NCBI GenBank assembly: GCA_028281445.1
Contig: JANQJW010000011.1
Location: forward strand, 1 to 64,000
Reading direction: 5' to 3'
Source: Planctomycetota bacterium
Lineage (GTDB): Bacteria > Planctomycetota > PLA2 > JAEUHO01
Length of the DNA: 64,000 nt
Of the stretch, positions 25,348 through 34,231 are shown piece after piece. Position 1 is the first letter of the stretch. Every line of letters begins with the position of its first letter. The translations under genes and the position numbers were made by a program. The notes under the pieces are model-generated. The model was not told the DNA's origin. It made no database searches and worked only from the letters and a program-made list of their open reading frames with translations.

Positions 25348-26277
25348 TCACAGCACTCGCCCTTCTAGGCCCTGGCATTGAGTGGCGACGCCCGTGAGGA
25401 CCCCCTCCCAAGAGTCAAGGAAGTCAGTGGCTGCTTCGCGTTCCGACTCGTTTCGAACTAACATCCTTTCGATGAGGTCGACGATCGCGGCGCCCGTGCT
25501 TCCTTCCACCTCTTGCACGCTTTCGAGTTCCACCGGATCCAAGAGCCTGTCAGCTCTCTTCAGCGGGTTGCGACCACAGAAGAGCCAGGCGAAGACCAGT
25601 CCAAGCTGAAATACATCTGTCTTCGAGGTCAACACACCTTCGCCGTTCGCATAGTCGACGAGGTCCGGTGTCCGGTAGTACCGTGGCATCCCGGCGCCCG
25701 CGCTGAGCTTGTACGCCACGCGCCGGTCTTCCTCATCGTCGACGTCGTCGTCTAGTCGCCGCATTAGGCCGAAGTCGCCCAGGGCGCATGAGTAGCCTTT
25801 GACGAAGATGTTGTCTGGCTTGATGTCCCTGTGGACTACAGGCGGCTCGAGCTGGTGCAGGTACTGAAGTGCTGAGAGGAGCTGCAGCGCGAAGATGACC
25901 TTGTGGGGTAGCCGGAGGCCGCGTCCCAGGGCGGACTTGAGCGTGTCCGGAAAGTACTCGACAACAAGGAACGGGAAGAGACTCGTGCCATGGTCGCCCG
26001 TTAGGCGCACCGAGCCACTGTCGAAGCCCCGCATGATCCCCGGGTGGTTGTTGTGTAGCAGGAACTCCTGCTCCGCTTCGAACTGGGCGAGGCGCTCCGC
26101 GTCATCGAGGCGCTGAAAGACCTTCAGCGCGAACAGAACGCCCTGGTGTGGTCCGGATTGAGCGAAAGCGAGGCACACGAGGCAGTTGCCGCCACGGCCT
26201 AACTCCTGAATGACGCGGTACTTGATGCCCTTGTCGGACTTGATCGAGCGCCCATGCGGGACGGCGACAAGACTCAC
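25348..26277 (-). CDS. Ser/Thr protein kinase coupled to a DUF262 gene
   Basis: 309 residues from a GTG at 26277 that overlaps the stop of the DUF262 gene (GTGA). Kinase motifs are intact: ELGRGGNCLV loop, FALKVF lysine, HRDIKPDN catalytic loop, GDFGLM, and a C-lobe helix TSKTDVFQLGLVFAWLFCG. No membrane helix or extra sensor domain, so a cytosolic single-domain kinase. In-frame codons run upstream into the DUF262 gene, but the overlap start is the natural one. Strict coupling suggests it phosphorylates or senses the DUF262 protein or regulates the R-M genes downstream (inference). Confidence 0.82.
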   Translation of the reverse strand: MSLVAVPHGRSIKSDKGIKYRVIQELGRGGNCLVCLAFAQSGPHQGVLFALKVFQRLDDAERLAQFEAEQEFLLHNNHPGIMRGFDSGSVRLTGDHGTSLFPFLVVEYFPDTLKSALGRGLRLPHKVIFALQLLSALQYLHQLEPPVVHRDIKPDNIFVKGYSCALGDFGLMRRLDDDVDDEEDRRVAYKLSAGAGMPRYYRTPDLVDYANGEGVLTSKTDVFQLGLVFAWLFCGRNPLKRADRLLDPVELESVQEVEGSTGAAIVDLIERMLVRNESEREAATDFLDSWEGVLTGVATQCQGLEGRVL

Positions 26278-27998
26278 GGAGTCGTCCCCACGCTCCAGGC
26301 ACGTGTCGCAGTCTCGGCGAGCTGCGCTTGGCGAGCGTTTACGGAGGCACGCGTCCACTCTTCGTAGTTTTTCGCGAGCGCTCTAGTGGTGACGAAACCG
26401 GAGGCTGAAAGAGCGGCCCGTGCTTCGGCATATCCCAGTCCGCGGAGTTCGAGCGTCTCCGGGTGCGTAAGGAGAATGCGATTCCCAAACCGAGCGTGGA
26501 CTTCCTCGGCCAGCAAGGGGTCGTTCTCAAGCTCTTTGCTCCATGCGGAGCCGGGTCTTCGCTTGATGACGGTGCCCAGTACGACGCCCGCTCCCGGTGA
26601 TACTAGTGAGCTCACCTCATCTGCGGCGTACACGTCCTTGTCGACGAACACTTCGAGTGCCGCGAGTAGGTACAGGGCGCGTTTCGAGTTCGTATCTGAG
26701 AAGGCCGCGAAGTCCCGGGCAAACTCATCGTCGTCGGTGGCCAAGGTTCGGAATCGTTGGTTCTCGGTCGGGGACTGAAGGCGTCCATCGCCGATGCTCG
26801 GAGCTAGCTCGGCGTACATGGTCTCTAGGTCTTGCGTTCGCTTGCGCCCGACCGTCTGATACCGAACGGTCAAGACGAGTAGCTCCCAGAGGAGGCGCCT
26901 CATCGCGCTCGGATCCATCTCTGCTCTGAGCGCTGAGAGGACGATGGGTCTTGGTTGCTGCGCCCTAAGGGTCGTGAGTGCATCAACGAAGTGTTGGCAC
27001 TCCCTCCCCACGCCAGCCCATACCTCGCTTGAGGCGTCGTCGAGGGCGGAGTACTGGTGTGCATCAGCCGCGAGCTCGTCCGATAGTCGCCGGACCGCGG
27101 GTGCGTCGACGTACTTCGCTTTCATCAGCTCAAACAACGACCCCAGTCGCACGCGTCCGTATCGAGATGTCCAAAAGACCTTGAGGAAATCGTCCGCGTC
27201 TCTCTCTCTGATGGAGTCTTGCATGCGTGCCCAGTTAGCTCTGAGCCGGTCTGCGTCCGACGCCGCGCTGAGTGAATAGATGTGGTTCTTCACTAGATCC
27301 AAGACTGAAAGGTCTTGTCCGCGATTGTTGAGAGACTCGAATATCACGTAGGCTTCTGAGTTCGTGCTGACTTCGAGGCAGACGGTCCTGACGCGGCTGG
27401 CGAGGAACTCAGACAGCAGGTATGCCTTCTCAATCTCGTCCGGCTCGCTCGCGCCCGACTTGCCCAGCCAAGTGGCTATCATCCTCCGGCATAGCTTCGC
27501 GGCTTCGACGAGCAGTCGATTGGTCTTAAGTGGCTCGCCCTCGAGGAAGTCATCAAGATCGGCGTCAGCTGAGCGCCTTGCGACAAACTCCGAGAAGATG
27601 TTCCTGTTTGCTTGGTTAAGAGCCAGTCGAGGAGTTGGAGAGGCGCCAAGTTTCCGCACCGAGATGAACTCGGAGTCGACTTGCTCCGCGTCGTCCGACT
27701 TATCTCGCTCGTATAACCAGTCACGAATCGCTGCGAAGGCCATCATCGTAGTTGCGAGCCGTTGTTGGCCGTCGAGAATCTCCCACGCCCCGTCTTCGGG
27801 ACCGATCAGCACGATCGTTCCAACGAAGTACTCTGTGGCACCTCGCTGAATAGCGTCGAAGATGTCCGTGAGGAACGTCGCGACCTCGTTTCCAGTCCAA
27901 GCGTAGTCCCTCTGGTGGTCCGGAACGCGAAAGCGCTTCTTTTGGGTGATCAGGCTTCCAATGCCATACGCGCTGGCGTCGAGCAGAGCAGCGGTCAT
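26274..27998 (-). CDS. DUF262 protein with degenerate DUF1524-like C-terminus (GmrSD-like)
   Basis: 574 residues. DUF262 motifs VPDHQRDYAWT, FLTDIFDAI and ILDGQQRLATT lie in the first 110 residues. This domain acts as an NTP-dependent regulator in GmrSD-type modification-dependent restriction. The C-terminal 120 residues keep the DUF1524 layout (FGNRILLTHPETLELRGL, KNYEEWTRASVNARQAQL), but the His-x-x-Pro stretch of the HNH site is absent; GVVLGTVIKRR stands in its place. Nuclease activity from this domain is therefore doubtful. Start at 27998 behind GGGAGG. First gene of the minus-strand block; DNA here is more AT-rich than the surrounding chromosome. Confidence 0.8.
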   Translation of the reverse strand: MTAALLDASAYGIGSLITQKKRFRVPDHQRDYAWTGNEVATFLTDIFDAIQRGATEYFVGTIVLIGPEDGAWEILDGQQRLATTMMAFAAIRDWLYERDKSDDAEQVDSEFISVRKLGASPTPRLALNQANRNIFSEFVARRSADADLDDFLEGEPLKTNRLLVEAAKLCRRMIATWLGKSGASEPDEIEKAYLLSEFLASRVRTVCLEVSTNSEAYVIFESLNNRGQDLSVLDLVKNHIYSLSAASDADRLRANWARMQDSIRERDADDFLKVFWTSRYGRVRLGSLFELMKAKYVDAPAVRRLSDELAADAHQYSALDDASSEVWAGVGRECQHFVDALTTLRAQQPRPIVLSALRAEMDPSAMRRLLWELLVLTVRYQTVGRKRTQDLETMYAELAPSIGDGRLQSPTENQRFRTLATDDDEFARDFAAFSDTNSKRALYLLAALEVFVDKDVYAADEVSSLVSPGAGVVLGTVIKRRPGSAWSKELENDPLLAEEVHARFGNRILLTHPETLELRGLGYAEARAALSASGFVTTRALAKNYEEWTRASVNARQAQLAETATRAWSVGTTP

Positions 27999-28128
27999 TG
28001 CTCTCACTTCCCTCCCTTGAGATCGGATCGTACGGCCCATGCTGGCTGGTGCAAGGCTGACTAGTCAATCGTGTGATCCTGTCTGTGTGACAGACAGTGC
28101 GATGCGGGGGTTGTGTCTAGTGATACCG

Positions 28129-28671
28129 CCCCTCGCCGCCACGCGTCCCACCACCCACGCCGCGACGAACAGCACGATCACGTGGGGGATCGCGCTCGCG
28201 GCGCCCGCTTCGAAGCTGATCGGATTGTGCATGGCGTCCATCGTCCAGCCGGGGGGCACGAGCTTCTGGAGGGTCTGCACCCAGTCGGGGGTGACCTCGA
28301 TCGGCCACCAGCAGCCGCCGATCGCGGCCAGGACGCACGCCGACAGCACGCCGACAGCACGCCGATGCCGACGGCCTGGGCCTCCGTGCGCGCGATGTTG
28401 CCCAGGAAGAGGCCCAACGACGCATACAAGGCGCCCCAGCCCAGCATCACGAGCAGGAGCATCGGCAGGCTCGGGCCCCACTTGAAGGAGAAGAGCATCG
28501 TGCCCGCCAGCATCGCGAAGACGATCTGCACGCCTCTCAGGATCATCCGGCCGATCCACTTGCCCAGGATGAGCTCGCCGCGCGTGATCGGCGTCGAAGC
28601 CAGGCGCTTGAGTAACCCCTCGTTTCGCTCCTGCATCAACGTGCTCGCGCTCGAGGTCAAGAGCACCAGCA
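28129..28671 (-). pseudogene. Truncated copy of ABC-2 permease 3' end (direct repeat, copy A)
   Basis: About 540 bases that match 31317-31848 at roughly 93-94% by eye, corresponding to the last third of the ABC permease encoded at 31301-32437. The copy lacks the 5' two thirds and has an 11-base tandem duplication (CCGACAGCACG twice, near 28350) that breaks the frame. Protein fragments such as RLASTPITRGELILGKWIG and PIEVTPDWVQTLQKLVPPGW are readable in different frames on either side. A relic of the duplication that now brackets the lipoprotein/caspase cassette. Confidence 0.85.
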
Positions 28672-28746
28672 GCAGAGACGTGTCATGACCACCGCCACTC
28701 GCCCAGCCGTGTTCTGATATGATGCGTGATGAGATCGGAGGTTGGA

Positions 28747-29220
28747 ATGTGGCGAGTTGTTGCACCCGCAGGGCTTTTTGCACTCATTGTTGCTGCGTGC
28801 GCTGAGGATCCGGCTCCGGAGCTCGGATGCATGAGTAGTGCTGTGTCGGAGTTCAGAGCTCAGCGTGACATAGCGGCGGACATAGCCGGTGAGTTGGAGA
28901 CGCTTCCGAAGAACAAGACGGAAGCGGAGGTCAAGGCCGGTTGGAAGAAGCAGGTAGAAGTCAACTTCGGAAGACTGTCCGATGCAAACATGTCCCTCTT
29001 TCTCTTTCTCAGGGCGATCGAGTGCTATTTGAAGCATGGTCAAGTGGGGGGCGAGATCGCCAAGATTCTTGCGCTTGACCTGAAGAACTGGTGGTCTGCG
29101 CGCGCAGTTGGCAGCATGGGGGGAGGCACTGGGCTTGGCGAGTTCGAACTCGCCGAGATCAACAAATCCAGACACCGTGACGAGATCCTCCGGGTTCTCA
29201 AGTCGGTCGGCATCAAGTAG
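28747..29220 (+). CDS. Lipoprotein of unknown function next to an exported caspase
   Basis: 157 residues from the ATG at 28747, five bases behind GGAGG (28737-28741). Lipobox VAAC, then a helical mature region (SEFRAQRDIAADIAGELETL, NFGRLSDANMSLFLFLRA). Two cysteines remain in the mature protein. No family recognised. It is followed ten bases later by the caspase gene, so the two are probably co-expressed and both leave the cytoplasm. Confidence 0.72.
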   Translation: MWRVVAPAGLFALIVAACAEDPAPELGCMSSAVSEFRAQRDIAADIAGELETLPKNKTEAEVKAGWKKQVEVNFGRLSDANMSLFLFLRAIECYLKHGQVGGEIAKILALDLKNWWSARAVGSMGGGTGLGEFELAEINKSRHRDEILRVLKSVGIK

Positions 29221-29230
29221 GGCTCTGGGC

Positions 29231-31270
29231 ATGGGTGCTCGTGGCTGCACCTCCTGGCGCCGCCTTTCGCCGATCCTCGTTCTGTGGGTAGCTTTGGCCT
29301 TGTTGCCGGTTTCTGCGCAGGGCAATGAGAACCGGCGGCCAGCTCAGGTTATCGCCGTGGTCGTGTGCGTGACTGATTACTCAAGCGGGCCACTTCCCGA
29401 CTCTGTCCGTAGTGCGACCCTGGAGTTTGTGAAGTACATCAAGCGCGTTCATCCTGGTGCACAAGTGTTCCTGCTGATGAGCACTCCAGGTGGAGCAGAA
29501 GACAACGAGGCGGCGCGGGAAGAGCTCTCGGAGTTGAGCAGCAAGGTTGCACCAATCAGGATCGACTTCGCTACTCCCGTGACTGTAGAGACTGCAGTCG
29601 AGGAGAGCCTCCGACCCGCACCTGCACACTCTCACCTGATATTCTACTTTGCAGGCCATGGCCTCCGCGCGCGGCCGCCGGCGCAGGAACTAATGCTCCT
29701 CTTGGGGGGTGCAGATGTCAGGCAGCCCCACGGAAAGAACTTCAAGATCACGCAGTTGTTGCGAGCGTTCGAGGAGAATCCTGCTTGCTCCGGGATGTTC
29801 ATCCTCGACTGCTGCCACTCGGGCGTTCGCTGGAGTAACCTCGATCATATCCCCCGCCACTGGGACCGGCGCGGGTTCATGTTGTCAGCATGCAGCGCCG
29901 AGCGGGAGACTCTCGCTGCCAAGTTCACGACTGCCTTGCTTCAGATTCTGAGTGCCGCGGACGGGAAGCGGTACAGACCGACAGAGCTTGAGGCAAAGCT
30001 GAGAAGCGTGTTTAAGAAGGACCGGGTGAGGATCCTACCCACCCTGTGGTTCGGGCACTCCGGAGGTCTTCAAATTGCGAGCCTAGGGGAGAGAGCCGTC
30101 GTTCTCGTGCTGACATTCGACAACGAGTGGGATCTTGACTTCACGCTGAGCATAGGGAGCGAGGAGCTCCCGCCAGAGGAGTTCACTGCGGATGTCGTCG
30201 GTAGGACTCTCTTCGTGATGCGCAGAGTGCCTGCAGACTCGCTGTCCAAGATTGCTGTTGAAGTGCAGGGCAAGGTTGGGGACAAACTCAATCCGCGCAA
30301 GGAGTACTCTGTCGGTTCAATCGGCCTACGAGATGACGTGAAGGTCATTACGATTGCCAAGCGTGACTTTGGCCATACCGGTACTCACACCGGCAAGGAG
30401 ATGGGGCTTCTCAATGCCGCGGGCTGGCTTCGACGCCGCGGCGTCGACGGCAGCGCCCTCGCCGGTCTCTATTGGAAGGCGGGTGAGTCATGCTACGAGC
30501 ATGGGGAGCTCGGTCGTGCGCGGGCGCTAACGCATGCCGCTGCAAGCGCGTTTCCAGCTCATCCCCTCTATCGCCTGGCTGTCGCGGATAAACCGGCGCC
30601 CTCCGATCTGGCGCAAGTTCCAACGGACGAGCGTGGAGTCGAGATCGTGCGCCAACTCCAGGCCGTTGGCCAGCATGGACGCGCCTTGGAGGTTGCTGAG
30701 CACTTGATGTCGGAGCACGTAGAAGCCCATCCTCTTGCAAGGCAGTACAGCCTCTACCTGGCCGCCTTGTCCGCGCTCGAACTCCCGCGAGTAGACAAGG
30801 GCCTTTCGAGTCTCACGGGACGAATGTCTGATCTCGGATTGAATCGCGCTCAAAGGCTCTGGCTGAATCGAACGATTGCAATGAGAAGTGCCGAGAGCCT
30901 GCACTCTCCTGACAATCGTCTTGTTTCACCCATGCTTGTCCCTGGTCCATACTCCTTCCGGCAAGTCGGACGCATTGCTGGTTACTCACAGATCGCATCG
31001 CGCCTGAGTACGTCACGAGAGGAGAAGACACTCGTCGTAGAACTCGTGGCTCGTCTGGAGTCGCGCATGCGTGATTCGCGCGATCCTGTAGAAGCTGCCA
31101 TGACGGTGTACCGCAACGGGATCTGGGCATTCGACAGGCCCACCCTGTGGGATAGAGCTGTCGACATCAGCATTGCCGAAAGACTTCGAAATAAGGAAAT
31201 CGACCCCAAGGATGCTCGCGATATCCGAGACAAGATCGCGGAGCACAAGCTGAGACTAGAGTTCAACTAG
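29231..31270 (+). CDS. Exported caspase-like (metacaspase) peptidase with helical repeat region
   Basis: 679 residues. A signal peptide (SPILVLWVALALLPVSAQG) precedes a caspase/C14 domain at about 35-270 with catalytic His in YFAGHGLR and Cys in LDCCHSG. Central region (280-400) looks beta-rich; the rest is a helical, TPR-like region (YEHGELGRARALTHAAASAF, ALEVAEHLMSEHVEAH). Family members cleave after Arg/Lys or Asp, often to activate effectors. ATG 29231 is chosen since it opens directly onto the signal peptide. Gene pair with the preceding lipoprotein, between two copies of a permease fragment; base composition is more AT-rich than the flanks. Confidence 0.8.
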   Translation: MGARGCTSWRRLSPILVLWVALALLPVSAQGNENRRPAQVIAVVVCVTDYSSGPLPDSVRSATLEFVKYIKRVHPGAQVFLLMSTPGGAEDNEAAREELSELSSKVAPIRIDFATPVTVETAVEESLRPAPAHSHLIFYFAGHGLRARPPAQELMLLLGGADVRQPHGKNFKITQLLRAFEENPACSGMFILDCCHSGVRWSNLDHIPRHWDRRGFMLSACSAERETLAAKFTTALLQILSAADGKRYRPTELEAKLRSVFKKDRVRILPTLWFGHSGGLQIASLGERAVVLVLTFDNEWDLDFTLSIGSEELPPEEFTADVVGRTLFVMRRVPADSLSKIAVEVQGKVGDKLNPRKEYSVGSIGLRDDVKVITIAKRDFGHTGTHTGKEMGLLNAAGWLRRRGVDGSALAGLYWKAGESCYEHGELGRARALTHAAASAFPAHPLYRLAVADKPAPSDLAQVPTDERGVEIVRQLQAVGQHGRALEVAEHLMSEHVEAHPLARQYSLYLAALSALELPRVDKGLSSLTGRMSDLGLNRAQRLWLNRTIAMRSAESLHSPDNRLVSPMLVPGPYSFRQVGRIAGYSQIASRLSTSREEKTLVVELVARLESRMRDSRDPVEAAMTVYRNGIWAFDRPTLWDRAVDISIAERLRNKEIDPKDARDIRDKIAEHKLRLEFN

Positions 31271-31300
31271 TAGAGATTCGACGCCCCGTAGATTTCGCTC

Positions 31301-32437
31301 CTACGCATAGCGAAACCCCCTCGCCGCCACGCGTCCCACCACCCACGCCGCGACGAACAGCACCACCAGGTGCGGGATTGCGCTCGCAGCACCCAGCTCG
31401 AAGCTGATCAACTTGTGCATGGCGTCCATCGTCCAGCCGGGGGGCACGAGCTTCTGGAGGGTCTGCACCCAGTCGGGGGTGATCTCGATCGGCCACCAGC
31501 AGCCGCCGATCGCGGCCAGGATGCACGCCGACAGCACGCCGATGCCGACGGCCTGGGCCTCCGTGCGCGCGATGTTGCCCAGGAAGAGGCCCAGCGACGC
31601 GCACAAGGCGCCCCAGCCCAGCATCACGAGCAGGATCATCGGCAGGCTCGGGCCCCAGTCAAAGGAGAAGAGCACCGTGCCCGCCAGCATCGCGAAGACG
31701 ATCTGCACGCCTCCCAAGATCATCCGGCCGATCCACTTGCCCAGGATGAGCTCGCCGCGCGTGATCGGCGTCGAAGCCAGGCGCCTTAGCAACCCCTCGT
31801 TTCGCTCCTGCACCAACGTGCTCGCGCTCGAGGTCAAGAGCACCAGCAACGTGAACATCACCATCATGCCGGGAATGGACTGCTCGAAGCCCAGCGGGAC
31901 GTGCTTGCGCTTGCCCGCCGGCTCGACCTTCAATGTGAGCGCGCGCTTCGTTTGATCCAACGCGGCGAGGGATTCCTTGGTCGGGGGACGGCCGTCCTTC
32001 TCGGCGGCGGCGAGGTCGGCTAGCACGGTGTAGGTCGCCCGGCCGGTGCGGATCTCGTCGTAGTCCTTGGTCAGGCTGCTGCCCTTGGACTGGAGGTAGA
32101 GCTTCGTCTTGGCGCCCGCGAGCACCGAGTCGGTGAAGCCCGCGGGGAAGCTCAAGCGCGGGGCGTACTTGCGGATGTCGCCCGGCTTCTCGGGGTAGTA
32201 GACGTCGAAGTCGTTCTCCTCGAGACGGCGGATCACCTCGTCGGCGAGGAAGCCGGCGTCCTCGGGCACGTGGACGGCGAGCGCGGTCTTGGCCGTTGCC
32301 ATGCCGGTCATGCCGCCGGTCACCGTACCGATGAAGTAGAAGAAGACGATCGGCATCACGAAGAGCCAGAGCGCGGTCTCCCACTGGCGCACCAGGTACT
32401 TGAGGTCCTTCATGGCGATGAACCAAGCGTTCTTCAT
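31301..32437 (-). CDS. ABC-2 type exporter permease
   Basis: 378 residues. One N-terminal helix (ALWLFVMPIVFFYFIGTVTG), a periplasmic domain of about 170 residues, then five helices with the ABC-2 pattern (LLTSSASTLVQERNEGLLRR, GRMILGGVQIVFAMLAGTVL). It starts two bases after the stop of the other permease gene. With that permease and the ATPase at 36231-37181 it forms a drug/lipid/polymer exporter. The last third of the gene is repeated at 28129-28671. Confidence 0.87.
   Translation of the reverse strand: MKNAWFIAMKDLKYLVRQWETALWLFVMPIVFFYFIGTVTGGMTGMATAKTALAVHVPEDAGFLADEVIRRLEENDFDVYYPEKPGDIRKYAPRLSFPAGFTDSVLAGAKTKLYLQSKGSSLTKDYDEIRTGRATYTVLADLAAAEKDGRPPTKESLAALDQTKRALTLKVEPAGKRKHVPLGFEQSIPGMMVMFTLLVLLTSSASTLVQERNEGLLRRLASTPITRGELILGKWIGRMILGGVQIVFAMLAGTVLFSFDWGPSLPMILLVMLGWGALCASLGLFLGNIARTEAQAVGIGVLSACILAAIGGCWWPIEITPDWVQTLQKLVPPGWTMDAMHKLISFELGAASAIPHLVVLFVAAWVVGRVAARGFRYA
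31317..31848. repeat. Direct repeat, copy B (inside the intact permease gene)
   Basis: 532 bases within the 3' part of the intact permease gene, repeated in the same orientation at 28129-28671. Both copies begin at CCCCTCGCCGCC and end at GAGCACCAGCA; sequence on either side is unrelated. The roughly 6-7% divergence means the duplication is not recent, or that one copy came from a related strain. Confidence 0.85.
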
Positions 32438-32439
32438 CG

Positions 32440-33711
32440 TCAGCGCCTCGCAAACGAGCCGCGCATGCGCGCCTGGCAGTAGAAGAACAGGATGACGGCT
32501 AGGCTCAAAAACCCGAGCGCTCCTGAAAGCAGCCCGGCCGTCTCGGCCCGGTCGGTTAGGATGCGCTTCAAGTGCCCCAGCGACCAGCCGTTGGGCGTCC
32601 AGCGGCCGACCGTGCCCATCCATGCGGGCATCGTCTCGGAAGGGAAGAAGCTCCCGCCCACCATGAGCAGCGGGAACATCAGGCTGTTCGAGATGATCAT
32701 GCTCGTCCTGCGGCTGCGCGCGCTGACGGCGATCGCCATGAACACCAACAGGAACACGATACCCGAGATCGTGGCCCACGCGATCGCCAGCGGCAGATGC
32801 TGCATCGGGACGTCCAGGTAGAACATCCCGAGCCACATCAGGAACGCCGCGATCCCGAAGATCAGGATGGCGTCGGCCGTCACCTTGCCGAGGAGCAGCG
32901 TGGAGACCGACGACGGCGCGCTCATCATGCGGCTGAGCGTCCCCGTCTCCTTCTCCGTCCAGACATCCAGGCTCAAGCCCTGGGCCATGTAGATCAGCCC
33001 CATGAAGAGAATGCCGGGCATCAACAGCAGCGCGAAGGAGACCTTCTTCTTCTCTTTGGGCGCGGGCTTGGCGGTTGCGTTCGCGGGGCTTGGATTGGTG
33101 GGTGCCGGCAGTGGGGGATCGCCGGCCTTGATCTCGATCGCAGGCGGGAAGACATACTTCTCGATCTTGCGGACCACGCCGCGGATCGAGACGCTGATGG
33201 TGGAGATCTGCTCGTCTTCCGTCGGGCCGTCGGCGATCTGCCTGATCTCATCGCCCAGGATCCGGTGCAGGTAGAAGACGCCGTCCGTCACGACCTCGAG
33301 GCCGGTCGCCAGGATCTGTGGCTTGATCGTCTCCGACGGGTTCGTGATCAGCTGCATCTCTGCCGGCTCTTCGAGGAGCACGGCGTCTTGGAAGCCCTTG
33401 GGCAGGATGAGCAGGCCGCTCGCATCGCCGTCGTCGAGCACCTCGCGGCCGCTCTCGCGATCGGTGCGTTCGACATCGAGGAACTGCGACGCTTGCTCGC
33501 TCTCGAGCATCGTCTGGAACAGGCCGCTGACGAACGAGTCGTCTTCGTCGGCGATGAGGAGTTTGGCGACGGGTTGCGGCCGGCCGCCGCCCGCCAGCAA
33601 GAGGATGAGCGAGCCGATGGCGAGCGGGATGCCGAGGTAGAGCGCCAAGGCCAGGCGGTCCGACCACGCGCGCTTCAGATCCTTGCGGATGGCGTGGCGC
33701 AGGAAGGTCAT
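32440..33711 (-). CDS. ABC-2 type exporter permease
   Basis: 423 residues. An N-terminal helix (LALALYLGIPLAIGSLILLL), a periplasmic domain of about 180 residues ending in a Pro/Ala/Lys linker (PLPAPTNPSPANATAKPAPK), and about five C-terminal helices (GILFMGLIYMAQGLSLDVWT, SNSLMFPLLMVGGSFFP). The ATG at 33711 follows GGAG. It pairs with the next permease as a heterodimer. Its operon partner genes upstream are now separated from it by a two-gene cassette on the opposite strand. Confidence 0.87.
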   Translation of the reverse strand: MTFLRHAIRKDLKRAWSDRLALALYLGIPLAIGSLILLLAGGGRPQPVAKLLIADEDDSFVSGLFQTMLESEQASQFLDVERTDRESGREVLDDGDASGLLILPKGFQDAVLLEEPAEMQLITNPSETIKPQILATGLEVVTDGVFYLHRILGDEIRQIADGPTEDEQISTISVSIRGVVRKIEKYVFPPAIEIKAGDPPLPAPTNPSPANATAKPAPKEKKKVSFALLLMPGILFMGLIYMAQGLSLDVWTEKETGTLSRMMSAPSSVSTLLLGKVTADAILIFGIAAFLMWLGMFYLDVPMQHLPLAIAWATISGIVFLLVFMAIAVSARSRRTSMIISNSLMFPLLMVGGSFFPSETMPAWMGTVGRWTPNGWSLGHLKRILTDRAETAGLLSGALGFLSLAVILFFYCQARMRGSFARR

Positions 33712-33732
33712 CAATGCTCCAGAGAAGGAGTG

Positions 33733-34215
33733 ATGCCAGATCCCAAGCGGTGGGTCAACCGTCGGGATCAGGTGTCACCGGGTGCCCGTAGCCTGCGGCC
33801 TTGCTTGAGGGAGAGTGATCTCTCCAAGGAGATTGAGTCTGCGACGCAATTGCAGATCGCGCAGCGCACGAAGAACAACCTGGCGGTCGCGTTCGGTCCG
33901 TACGTGCTCCTTGGCGCGTACCTGGTGGCGCTGGAGAAGGCTCCGGCGGTTTCGCAGATCCCCTGGTGGAGCATCGTCGTGTTCGTGGGGGTCTATGGCC
34001 TCCTCGGATTCTTGGCGGGGCGCATCGAGGCGCGGATCTGGGGGAAGTGCAGCGAGTGGCGCGAGCAGTTGGCGGAGGTGACCGGCCTAGCTGTAGACAA
34101 GCTCAGGTGGAGTGAAGCGGGCGTTGCGACTTCCTACCTAGTCGTCTGCGCAGCTCTTGGAGTCGTCTTCTGTGGACTGCTCATGCTCATCGAGCGTCTG
34201 TCCGTAGCCACGTGA
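33733..34215 (+). CDS. Small membrane protein of unknown function
   Basis: 160 residues. Two helices lie close together near residues 50-95 (LAVAFGPYVLLGAYLVAL, IPWWSIVVFVGVYGLLGFLA) and a third near the C-terminus (SYLVVCAALGVVFCGLLMLI). The cytosolic loop contains WGKCSEWREQLAEVTGL. No family recognised. It is on + between minus-strand exporter genes and is followed after 16 bases by a PIN-like gene, so the pair was probably inserted together. Confidence 0.65.
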   Translation: MPDPKRWVNRRDQVSPGARSLRPCLRESDLSKEIESATQLQIAQRTKNNLAVAFGPYVLLGAYLVALEKAPAVSQIPWWSIVVFVGVYGLLGFLAGRIEARIWGKCSEWREQLAEVTGLAVDKLRWSEAGVATSYLVVCAALGVVFCGLLMLIERLSVAT

Positions 34216-34231
34216 TCGCAGCATTGACTGC

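Noticed and set aside
18558..28040. Island considered as an integrated phage or plasmid
   Set aside because: No integrase, capsid, replication or tRNA attachment site is present.
28129..31848. Direct repeats considered as ends of a transposon
   Set aside because: They are copies of coding sequence, without terminal inverted repeats, transposase or integrase between them.
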